Below the pieces are notes generated by a model. That model was given only the letters and a program-made list of their open reading frames with translations. It made no database searches and was not told where the DNA came from. Shown here piece by piece: positions 1 through 5,190 of a stretch of DNA of 10,763 bases (position 1 is the stretch's first letter; every line of letters begins with the position of its first letter). Origin of the DNA: Gemmatimonadota bacterium (GTDB lineage: Bacteria; Gemmatimonadota; Gemmatimonadetes; Longimicrobiales; Longimicrobiaceae). Location: contig JAHWJJ010000107.1 in assembly GCA_019348475.1 (NCBI GenBank), positions 1 through 10,763 of the forward strand, read 5' to 3'. Made by a program: the position numbers and the translations under genes.

Positions 1-33
1 CTCCCCCAAAAACCCCTGGGGGAGGTTGAACTG
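1..33. repeat. Partial copy of hairpin intergenic repeat, cut by the window edge
   Basis: The first 24-25 bases form an inverted repeat: CTCCCCC (1-7), a ten-base A/C-rich loop, then GGGGGAG (18-24), followed by GTTGAACTG. The same hairpin plus GGTTGAACTG occurs at 2496-2530 and 2716-2750, so this is a third copy of one family. Its left flank lies outside the window. After GGTTGAACTG the sequence diverges from the other copies, so this repeat ends about 45 bases before the first gene. Confidence 0.75.
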
Positions 34-66
34 CGGCGGAATGACAAGCGTATGCTTCGCACACAC

Positions 67-71
67 GGAGG
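67..71 (+). promoter_or_regulatory. Ribosome binding site deciding the Rid-family start
   Basis: GGAGG lies eight bases before the ATG at 80. It favours that start over the in-frame TTG at 26, which falls inside the hairpin repeat, and over the in-frame GTG at 179, which has no such site. The ATG at 72 is in another frame and directly abuts the motif. Confidence 0.7.
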
Positions 72-79
72 ATGATCCC

Positions 80-571
80 ATGCCGATCCCTGATGGACAC
101 GGGCTGCCGAGTGACGAGGTGGTGGATGGGGAGACGCGCGGCGTCACGGTCCCGCTGGGGCGGTTCGAGTCGGTCGCGGTGGGCCGGCGCGTGCGGGTCT
201 CCAGCGGCGCGCGGTGGGAGTCGGTCGTGGGCTACTCGCGCGCGGTGCGGGTGGGCCCGCACGTCTACGTCTCCGGCACCACCGCCACGGACGAAACCGG
301 TGCCGTAGTGGGCCCGGGCGACGCGTACGCGCAGGCCATCCACATCCTGCGCAAGGTGCAGGGCGCGCTCACGATGGCGGGCGCGACGATGGAGGACGTG
401 GTGCGCACGCGGATGTACGTCACCAACGTCGCGCGGTGGGAAGAGGTGGGACGCGCGCACGGCGAGTTCTTCGCGCAGGTGCGCCCCGCGGCCACCATGG
501 TGGAGGTCAGGGCGCTGATCGACCCGGCGATGCTGGTGGAGATCGAGGTGGAAGCGTACGTGGCGGAATGA
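80..571 (+). CDS. Rid (YjgF/YER057c/UK114) family protein lacking the RidA catalytic arginine
   Basis: The product has 163 residues. Residues about 37-163 match the Rid fold: [10 protein letters not shown] at the start, HVYVSGTTA near 61-69, a helix with [12 protein letters not shown] (105-116), and a final strand MLVEIEVEA. Known RidA proteins are about 128 residues and turn over reactive enamine/imine intermediates such as 2-aminoacrylate, using an arginine in a PAR-S/T motif (Arg105 in E. coli). Here that stretch reads RPAATMVEV, with Ala138 at the arginine position. The protein therefore probably belongs to one of the Rid subgroups without demonstrated deaminase activity. The first 36 residues have no Rid counterpart that I recognise; the strong ribosome binding site supports their translation, but a shorter form starting at the GTG at 179 is possible. 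No signal peptide is seen, so it is likely cytoplasmic. The family call is firm; the substrate is unknown. Confidence 0.9.
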   Translation: MPIPDGHGLPSDEVVDGETRGVTVPLGRFESVAVGRRVRVSSGARWESVVGYSRAVRVGPHVYVSGTTATDETGAVVGPGDAYAQAIHILRKVQGALTMAGATMEDVVRTRMYVTNVARWEEVGRAHGEFFAQVRPAATMVEVRALIDPAMLVEIEVEAYVAE

Positions 572-654
572 ATCGGGCCGGCGCGTCCGCGGAGGAGGAC
601 ACGCCGGGTCCTCGCGAACGCCGCCCGGGCTGGCTGAAACAGATGATTGTAGCA

Positions 655-696
655 CCGGCGCACGGCCCGGTCGCGGGAGGTGCGCCGGCGCGTTTT
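655..696 (+). terminator. Terminator-like hairpin downstream of the Rid gene
   Basis: CCGGCGCAC (655-663) pairs perfectly with GTGCGCCGG (680-688). Inside the loop, CCCG (666-669) pairs with CGGG (674-677) around a four-base loop. The stem is followed four bases later by TTTT (693-696). The hairpin lies 84 bases after the Rid stop codon. The T tract is short, so termination efficiency is uncertain. Confidence 0.45.
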
Positions 697-977
697 CCGG
701 AAGTCGAAGGGGCGCAGCAGCTTGGGTTTGTTCTGCAACGGGAGCAGTTGCGACGCTCTGGCGCGGGCGCGGGCCTCGCACTATCATGCGCCCCCGACAT
801 CCTTCACACCGTGAACGCCACGCCCGCCCCACCCCGCGCTCCGGGGCCGGAGCGACGCGTTCCTCATCTCCGCTGATCCGTGGGAGGCGGATCCGAACGG
901 CCGGGCAGTACCCCCGAGGAGCGCGTCAGAGCAGGACCTTTGCAGTCCAACCTTCCCGGCTGCGGTCTGGACCCGGG
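697..977 (+). other. Gene-free leader region upstream of the riboswitch
   Basis: I see no convincing gene on either strand. Open frames here are shadows that run antisense to the Rid gene or read through the riboswitch with R/P/A-biased translations. The promoter for the riboswitch-peptidase unit should lie here, but I could not identify a -35/-10 pair with acceptable spacing; ACTATC at 781-786 is only a loose candidate -10. A short direct repeat (GATCCGTG, then GATCCGAA) occurs near 875-900. Confidence 0.4.
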
Positions 978-1078
978 ACTCAACGTGAACGGCAAACCCG
1001 TCCGAAAGGCGGGGACGCAAAGCTACGAGGCTAACGCAAGGCCGCGCCTTGCCATGCCAGTCGGGCCGCCGAATGAGA
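978..1078 (+). promoter_or_regulatory. c-di-GMP-I (GEMM) riboswitch
   Basis: The aptamer core is clear. GGCAAACC (991-998) is followed by the P2 hairpin CCG-T-CC GAAA GG-CGG (998-1012, GAAA tetraloop at 1004-1007). Next comes the family signature GGGACGCAAAGC (1012-1023) and then GAGGCTAA. The P3 hairpin GCAAGG-CCGCG-CCTTGC (1036-1052) is closed by GGC/GCC (1029-1031 with 1055-1057), then AG-CGGG-CGCC. This order matches the Vibrio Vc2 aptamer recalled from memory. The base aligned to Vc2 G20 is G, which fits c-di-GMP rather than the cGAMP-binding variants. CTCA (979-982) can pair with TGAG (1074-1077) as an outer P1; the ends are approximate. It lies just upstream of the M23 peptidase ATG (1091), so it is expected to control that gene. 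No terminator separates them, which hints at control of translation initiation or of a mutually exclusive helix. Confidence 0.9.
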
Positions 1079-1090
1079 CCAAAATCCCCC

Positions 1091-1702
1091 ATGCACGCTC
1101 ACTCCCTCCGTTCGCGCGCCCTGCGTGGCGCCACCCTGCTGCTGGCGGCGGCCGCCGTTGCCGCGCCGCACACCGCCGAAGCGCAGCGCCGCCTGCTGGG
1201 CCGTCCCGTCGCCGCCGCGTCGTCCGGCCTGGTCGCCGCCCGCTCCGTGCCCCGCGGGGAACCGGCCCTGCTGCCGGTGCCGGTGGAAGGCATCAGCCGC
1301 GACGAGCTGCGCGACACGTACACCCAGTCCCGCAGTCAGGGCCGCGTCCACCAAGCCATCGACATCCACGCGCCGCTGGGCACGCCGGTGATCGCGGTGG
1401 CGGACGGCACCATCCGCAAGCTGCACAGCGGCGCCCGCGGCGGCCTGTCCATCTACCTGCTGGACGACGACGGCACCACGCGCTACTACTACGCGCACCT
1501 GGACGGCTACGCGCAGGGGCTGCGCGAAGGGCAGCGCGTGGAGCGCGGCGAGGTGATCGGCTACGTGGGCGACACGGGCAACGCGTCGCCGGGCGACTAC
1601 CACCTGCACTTTTCCGTGGCCGTGCTGGACAGCCCCAGCCGCTGGTGGGAGGGCGAGAACCTGAACCCCTACGAGCTGCTGCGCGGCGAAGACGACCGCT
1701 GA
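1091..1702 (+). CDS. Secreted M23-family (LytM-type) zinc endopeptidase
   Basis: The product has 203 residues. It begins with a signal peptide: basic residues, then a hydrophobic Leu/Ala run at 14-25, and a likely cut near AEA-Q (about 31). The peptidase domain spans about 83-195 and keeps the full M23 set: His87 and Asp91 in HQAID, YYYAHL with His136, and HLHFS with His171 and His173. By analogy with LytM, His87, Asp91 and His173 bind zinc, while His136 and His171 are catalytic. M23 enzymes cut peptide cross-links in peptidoglycan, so this one should act in the periplasm. The ATG at 1091 is chosen because it starts the signal peptide and lies just after the riboswitch; the in-frame ATG at 1049 is inside the aptamer. 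No good Shine-Dalgarno is seen, only GAG about 13 bases upstream, overlapping the proposed P1 strand. Expression is likely controlled by c-di-GMP. There are no LysM, SH3 or coiled-coil domains, so this is a minimal single-domain enzyme. Confidence 0.92.
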   Translation: MHAHSLRSRALRGATLLLAAAAVAAPHTAEAQRRLLGRPVAAASSGLVAARSVPRGEPALLPVPVEGISRDELRDTYTQSRSQGRVHQAIDIHAPLGTPVIAVADGTIRKLHSGARGGLSIYLLDDDGTTRYYYAHLDGYAQGLREGQRVERGEVIGYVGDTGNASPGDYHLHFSVAVLDSPSRWWEGENLNPYELLRGEDDR

Positions 1703-1724
1703 AGCCGCCCCTCGCGCGCCGTCC

Positions 1725-1788
1725 CCGCCCCGTCCGGCCACCTGGCGGGGCGGTTCGCGTCCGGCGCCGGCCGGCGGAGTGCCGGCCG
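1725..1788. other. Two consecutive GC-rich hairpins between the M23 and DUF2721 genes
   Basis: CCGCCCCG (1725-1732) pairs with CGGGGCGG (1746-1753). CGGCCGGC (1768-1775) pairs with GCCGGCCG (1781-1788) around the loop GGAGT. Both stems are perfect 8-bp matches. Neither has a following T tract, so they could pause transcription, stabilise the upstream mRNA, or be the product of high G+C. They begin 23 bases after the peptidase stop codon. Confidence 0.35.
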
Positions 1789-1821
1789 CCCCTTGACGCG
1801 GGTGCGGGCGGCGACAGGTTG

Positions 1822-2406
1822 ATGCGGATGATGCAGTTCCCTTTGCCAGCGCCGGCGCCGATGCAGATCGAGACCCTCTCCGCCACGCTTTCCGTGCTGT
1901 CGGCGTCGGTCACGCCGGCGGTGCTCATCCTGGCCAGCAGCTCGCTCATCCTGGCGACCTCCAACCGCCTGTCGCGCGCCATCGACCGCACGCGCGGCAT
2001 CTCGGAGCGCCTGGCGGACCTGGCGCAGGAGGAGGCGGACCGCACCATGCTGGTGGAAGAGCGCGCGCTGCTGCTGGGCCAGCTGGGGCGCACGGCGCGC
2101 CGCACCAAGCTGCTCACGCGCGCCATGACGCGGCTGTACATGGCGCTGGCCGTGTTCATCGCCACCAGCGTCAGCATCGGGGTGGTGGCGGTGGTGGGGG
2201 TGCCGTACGCGTGGATCGCGCTGGGGCTGGGGTTCGTGGGGGCGATGCTGCTGTTCTGGGCCAGCGTGCTGCTGATCGTGGAGTCGCGCATCGGCCTGAC
2301 GGCGGTGTACGACGACATGGAGTTCGTGCAGGCGCTGGGCCGCCAGTACTCTCCGCCCGACAACCTGGTCGCCCGCCCCGCCCTGCGCCGCCCCTGGCGC
2401 AGGTAG
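1822..2406 (+). CDS. DUF2721 family membrane protein
   Basis: The product has 194 residues from the ATG at 1822. Alternatives in frame are ATG 1828, 1831 and 1861; the last starts MQIETLSATL and gives 181 residues. No strong ribosome binding site separates these choices. One hydrophobic segment lies at about 22-46 (SVTPAVLILASSSLILAT), followed by SNRLSRAIDRTR, the conserved feature by which I place it in DUF2721. A charged, helical cytosolic loop (about 60-104) precedes two closely spaced membrane segments (about 105-126 and 131-153), then a soluble tail ending in basic residues. The function of the family is unknown. It sits 119 bases after the peptidase on the same strand and could be co-transcribed, but the intervening hairpins make this uncertain. 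Confidence 0.85.
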   Translation: MRMMQFPLPAPAPMQIETLSATLSVLSASVTPAVLILASSSLILATSNRLSRAIDRTRGISERLADLAQEEADRTMLVEERALLLGQLGRTARRTKLLTRAMTRLYMALAVFIATSVSIGVVAVVGVPYAWIALGLGFVGAMLLFWASVLLIVESRIGLTAVYDDMEFVQALGRQYSPPDNLVARPALRRPWRR

Positions 2407-2425
2407 TACCCAATCCACCGTCGCA

Positions 2426-2647
2426 ATGCGCACGCGGCGATCCGTCCCGGTGGCGGGTTTCAGAGCCGCGCCCCCTCCGCTCGCCGAGGCTCGCACCTCC
2501 CCCCAAAAGCCCTGGGGGAGGTTGAACTGACATGGCCCTCGCAACGCCCGGCGTGGGAGTCCGCGCAGGCGGCGCGCAGGCGGACTTTGCGATTTCAGCG
2601 GCGATTTCAATCGCTCCAGCGCGCGCCGGGCTCCACCGCTCCGGCGG
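2426..2647. repeat. Tandem intergenic repeat, copy 1 (222 bp)
   Basis: The unit begins ATGCGCACGCGGCGATCCGT and ends CCGCTCCGGCGG. It is followed directly by copy 2, which begins with the same bases at 2648. The first ~110 bases of the two copies are nearly identical, differing by a two-base indel and a few substitutions. A hairpin lies at 2496-2521: CCTCCCCC, the loop CAAAAGCCCT, then GGGGGAGG. The second half is more diverged. The apparent proteins in this stretch are repeat translations, not genes. Confidence 0.85.
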
Positions 2648-2851
2648 ATGCGCACGCGGCGATCCGTCCCGGTGGCGGGTTCAAGCCGCGCCCCCTCCGC
2701 TCGCCGAGGCTCGCACCTCCCCCAAAAACCCCTGGGGGAGGTTGAACTGACATCGCCCTCGCAACGCCCGGCGTGGCAGTCCGCCAGGCGGACTTTGCGA
2801 TTTTCCAGTGGCGGTTTCACCGGTGCGGGGCGGGCTCGACCGCTCGGGCGG
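2648..2851. repeat. Tandem intergenic repeat, copy 2 (204 bp)
   Basis: This copy abuts copy 1 and has the same order: ATGCGCACGCGGCGATCCGT, a hairpin at 2716-2741 (CCTCCCCC, AAAAACCCCT, GGGGGAGG), GGTTGAACTGACAT, then CTCGCAACGCCCGGCGTGG and GGCGGACTTTGCGATTT. It lacks about ten bases (near 2570 in copy 1) and diverges towards its end. Its hairpin loop equals that of the partial copy at position 1, so those two are the closest relatives. It sits between the convergent DUF2721 and cysteine-rich genes. Confidence 0.85.
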
Positions 2852-2880
2852 ACTCAGACGCGACCCGCAGGCACCACGCA

Positions 2881-2904
2881 CGCACTCACGCACTCACGCA
2901 CTTT
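2881..2904. repeat. Short octanucleotide tandem repeat (CGCACTCA)
   Basis: CGCACTCA (2881-2888) is repeated exactly at 2889-2896, followed by the partial unit CGCACT. A related CACGCA precedes it. The repeat ends three bases before the minus-strand stop codon of the cysteine-rich protein (TCA at 2908-2910). Confidence 0.6.
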
Positions 2905-2907
2905 CGC

Positions 2908-3177
2908 TCAGCCCCCCGCGCTCTCCAGGCCGCGGGGCGAGGTTGCGGAGTGGTCGGCGACGTCGGAGGCGCCGGCGGTGCGGGCGCAGGCGGCACAGCA
3001 GTAGAAGGTGCCGTTGGCGTCCACGCCGTGGCCGATGACCTTGCACCCGCAGTGCGCGCACACCGGCGCCAGCTTGTGGATGGCGCACTCGAAGCTGTCG
3101 AACACGTGCCGGTTGCCGGCCGTGATCACCTCGAACGCCAGGTAGTAGTCGTTCCCGCACACCTCGCACTTCGCCAT
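2908..3177 (-). CDS. Small cysteine-rich, probably zinc/metal-binding protein
   Basis: The product has 89 residues with nine cysteines in ordered pairs: CEVC (4-7), ECAIH (Cys31, His34), CAHCGC (40-45), His50, and CCAAC (60-64). The pattern suggests a zinc-ribbon or treble-clef metal site. The section DSFECAIHKLAP, with CGCKVIGHG and then a G-x-FYCC-xx-CA ending, resembles small proteins often labelled prokaryotic metallothionein; that label is from memory and no metal specificity can be read from sequence. The last ~25 residues are low-complexity and probably disordered. The ATG at 3177 is chosen over upstream in-frame starts because GGAGGGG (3187-3181 on the minus strand) lies at ideal spacing. 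It follows the hydrolase gene by 88 bases on the same strand and may share its transcript. No signal peptide is seen, so it is probably cytoplasmic. Confidence 0.82.
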   Translation of the reverse strand: MAKCEVCGNDYYLAFEVITAGNRHVFDSFECAIHKLAPVCAHCGCKVIGHGVDANGTFYCCAACARTAGASDVADHSATSPRGLESAGG

Positions 3178-3180
3178 CGT

Positions 3181-3187
3181 CCCCTCC
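3181..3187 (-). promoter_or_regulatory. Ribosome binding site of the cysteine-rich protein
   Basis: On the minus strand GGAGGGG is followed by ACG and the ATG at 3177. This strong site rules against the longer in-frame start at 3258, whose extra residues look unlike the family. Confidence 0.75.
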
Positions 3188-3265
3188 GGTAGTGGATCGC
3201 CCATCCGTGGTGAAGCGGGGGGTGCCTGCATCCACCGCGCCACCGCGCCTCCATCCACCCGTCCG

Positions 3266-5002
3266 CTACGGGCTGCGTGTCAGCGTGACGGCGGATTCGT
3301 CGCGGCCGGGCATTTCCACCGGCCCCCCATCCTCCGAACGCCGGAAGGTGAAGCGGCGCGGAAAGCCTTCCCAGTGGAACTCCGTCCGCGAGAGCGGCGA
3401 CGCGACCGCGGTGAAGTCGCCGCCGATGCGGGCGCGCAGCACGCCGTCCAGCGCCTCGAACCGCACCTCCATCTGCGGATCGCTCGACGCAAAGGTGCCG
3501 GCGAAGCGCTCCACCGGGCTGCGGTCCTGGGTGATGGGCTCGGGGGCGTCGATCAGGAACGGCGGCCGGCGCATGCCGCGCACGCACGACGCGTCCAGCC
3601 CGCGGACCGATCCCTGGCGGTAGAACCGGACCACCAGCGCGTCCACGCACCCGGCGCCCTCCATCCCTCCGTAGCCGTGCGCGCCCGACGGCACCACCAC
3701 GTGCAGTGCGTTGCGCAGGGTGGCGGCGACCGCCTCGCCCCCGGAGGCCGGCGTCACGGGGTCGAACTCGCCGGAGATCAGCAGCGTGGGGATGTCGGAG
3801 GGGGCGGGCTGGTGATAGCCGGCCGGAAGCGGATAGGTGGGCCAGCCGCGGCACGCCTCCGCCTGCTGCCGCACGCGCCAGTCCCCCAGCAGCGTGCGCC
3901 CGTTGTCCCGCGCGGCGGCCTGAACGTCGACGAACGGCACGTCTTCGGTGCAGGTGATGGCCAGGTTCAGCCCCCACCAGATCCCCTGCTGGTATCCGCG
4001 GCGGTCCCGCAGCGCAAAGCGCACCGCCGGCCGGTAGTCGCCCAGGTACGCGCGGTGCACCAGGTGCGGGATGCGGGCCGCCGCCCCCGGGTCGTACAGC
4101 ATCCTGCGGATGACGTCGGCGAAGGTCGCGCGGGTCAGCGTGAGCTGCAGCCGCTCGCCGGTCCGCGGGTCCACGATCTCCGCGGTCCCGGGGGTCCGCT
4201 CCAGCCGGTCCGCCACGGCCCGCACCTCCCGCGCGAAGTCCGGGAACGCCGCCGCGCACGCCGCGTCCGCGCGGCAGTCCGCCGCCAGGCCGGCCAGCGC
4301 CGCCTCGGTGCTCTGCGCGTACGTCTTCGGCTGCACGTAGCCGGGGGGCACCACGCCCTCCAGGACGGCGCTGCGGACGCTGCGCGGATAGGTGCGCATG
4401 TACACCTGCGCCGCCCGCGTCCCGTACGACCCGCCCCAAAGGTCCAGCCGCTCGTAGCCGAGCGCCCTTCGCACCGCCTCGACGTCGTGCGCCAGCTCCA
4501 GGAACCCGTAGCGCGTGAGGTCGGCGCCGCGCCCGAGCTCGTCCAGGCACCGCGCCGTCCGGTCCGGCGGAAAGTAGTCGCCCAGGTACGACTGCGGGTC
4601 GGCGGGATCGCGCAGCTGGCACTGCAGGGGGGCGGAGCGGCCGGTGCCGCGCTGGTCCACGAACAGCAGGTCGCGCTCGTCGCGCAGCTCCGTCAGCCTG
4701 CCGGACATCCACCCGGCCATCCCGGTCGCCGCCTGCCCGGGGCCCCCGCCGAAGAAGGTGACCGCCTCCCGCGCCGGCGCCGCCGAGCGCGCGGGGAGCA
4801 CCACCACGTTCAGCGCCAGCATCCGCCCGCCGGGGCGGTCGCGGTTCTCCGGCACCTGCACCGTGCCGCAGCGGGCGCCCTGCACCGTGCCCGGATGGCA
4901 GGGCGCGGGGTGGAAGGCCGGCGTCTGCCCCCGCGCCGGGGCGGCGGCCGCGACGGCGAGCGCGGCGGCGAGGGCCAAGCGGACGAGCGAGCGTGGCGGC
5001 AT
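3266..5002 (-). CDS. Secreted alpha/beta hydrolase, S33 / TAP-like peptidase
   Basis: The product has 578 residues with an N-terminal signal peptide (hydrophobic Ala/Leu run at 7-22, likely cut near ARG-Q, residue 25). The core shows FFGGGPGQ (83-90, the HGGPG-type oxyanion loop), DQRGTGRS (116-123), the nucleophile elbow GGSYG with Ser192, an insertion/lid region (about 220-350), GEFDPVTP with Asp414, and PSGAHG with His442. The triad is thus complete. GCVDALVVRFYRQG and the following DASCVRG form a TAP_C-like end. Relatives include proline iminopeptidases and the tripeptidyl aminopeptidases of actinomycetes, so aminopeptidase activity in the periplasm or outside is likely; an esterase role is possible. 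Residues about 495-578 form an extra beta-rich domain resembling the small DUF3471-type tails of some beta-lactamase-like proteins. Many cysteines suggest disulfides. The ATG at 5002 has GGAG at 5011-5008, and the upstream extension is unlike any signal peptide. Confidence 0.9.
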   Translation of the reverse strand: MPPRSLVRLALAAALAVAAAAPARGQTPAFHPAPCHPGTVQGARCGTVQVPENRDRPGGRMLALNVVVLPARSAAPAREAVTFFGGGPGQAATGMAGWMSGRLTELRDERDLLFVDQRGTGRSAPLQCQLRDPADPQSYLGDYFPPDRTARCLDELGRGADLTRYGFLELAHDVEAVRRALGYERLDLWGGSYGTRAAQVYMRTYPRSVRSAVLEGVVPPGYVQPKTYAQSTEAALAGLAADCRADAACAAAFPDFAREVRAVADRLERTPGTAEIVDPRTGERLQLTLTRATFADVIRRMLYDPGAAARIPHLVHRAYLGDYRPAVRFALRDRRGYQQGIWWGLNLAITCTEDVPFVDVQAAARDNGRTLLGDWRVRQQAEACRGWPTYPLPAGYHQPAPSDIPTLLISGEFDPVTPASGGEAVAATLRNALHVVVPSGAHGYGGMEGAGCVDALVVRFYRQGSVRGLDASCVRGMRRPPFLIDAPEPITQDRSPVERFAGTFASSDPQMEVRFEALDGVLRARIGGDFTAVASPLSRTEFHWEGFPRRFTFRRSEDGGPVEMPGRDESAVTLTRSP

Positions 5003-5190
5003 GGCTTCTCCGGTGGACGGGGACGGGTGCGGCGCCGGTGGGCGGGGACGGGAACGGCCCTCCGGCGCGGGGTGCCCCTTGGATGCCGCCACGAAACCAA
5101 CCGTTTGAAGGCACGGGCCGGTGCGGCGCGAATCTTGTTCATCGCACCCGGAGCAGTTCACCAGCGCACGGCCATCTCTTTCCGCTCGCG
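5003..5190. promoter_or_regulatory. Divergent intergenic region between hydrolase and kinase
   Basis: This 188-bp spacer must carry the promoters of both divergent genes. GGAG for the hydrolase lies at 5008-5011 (minus strand). On the plus strand TTGAAG (5105-5110) is a possible -35, but the nearest candidate -10, GAATCT (5130-5135), is weak and 19 bases away. The kinase ATG has no clear ribosome binding site. The most AT-rich stretch is around 5130-5145. No operator palindrome was recognised. Confidence 0.4.

Noticed and set aside
26..79. TTG start at 26 extending the Rid protein by 18 residues
   Set aside because: It lies within the hairpin repeat and lacks a ribosome binding site, whereas ATG 80 has GGAGG at eight bases.
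265..738. Minus-strand open frame antisense to the Rid gene
   Set aside because: Its translation has no recognisable domain and it overlaps a clear conserved gene; the frame is an antisense shadow.
978..1078. cGAMP (GEMM-Ib) rather than c-di-GMP specificity
   Set aside because: In my alignment from memory the base matching Vc2 G20 is G, which fits c-di-GMP. The alignment was not computed, so this remains testable.
1049..1090. Upstream ATG for the M23 peptidase
   Set aside because: It lies inside the riboswitch aptamer, and the extra residues would precede a normal signal peptide.
880..1821. Long open frame running from 880 through the riboswitch and the M23 gene into the DUF2721 gene
   Set aside because: Only its last part (from 1822) looks like a protein. 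The earlier part is the +1 shadow of the M23 gene with an Arg/Pro/Ala-rich translation, a normal effect of high G+C.
2426..2851. CRISPR-like array or phage attachment sites
   Set aside because: Two units of over 200 bp with internal divergence are not CRISPR repeats and spacers. No cas gene, integrase or tRNA is nearby.
4993..5190. Longer N-terminus for the histidine kinase
   Set aside because: It would overlap the start of the divergent hydrolase gene and adds residues with no PAS homology.
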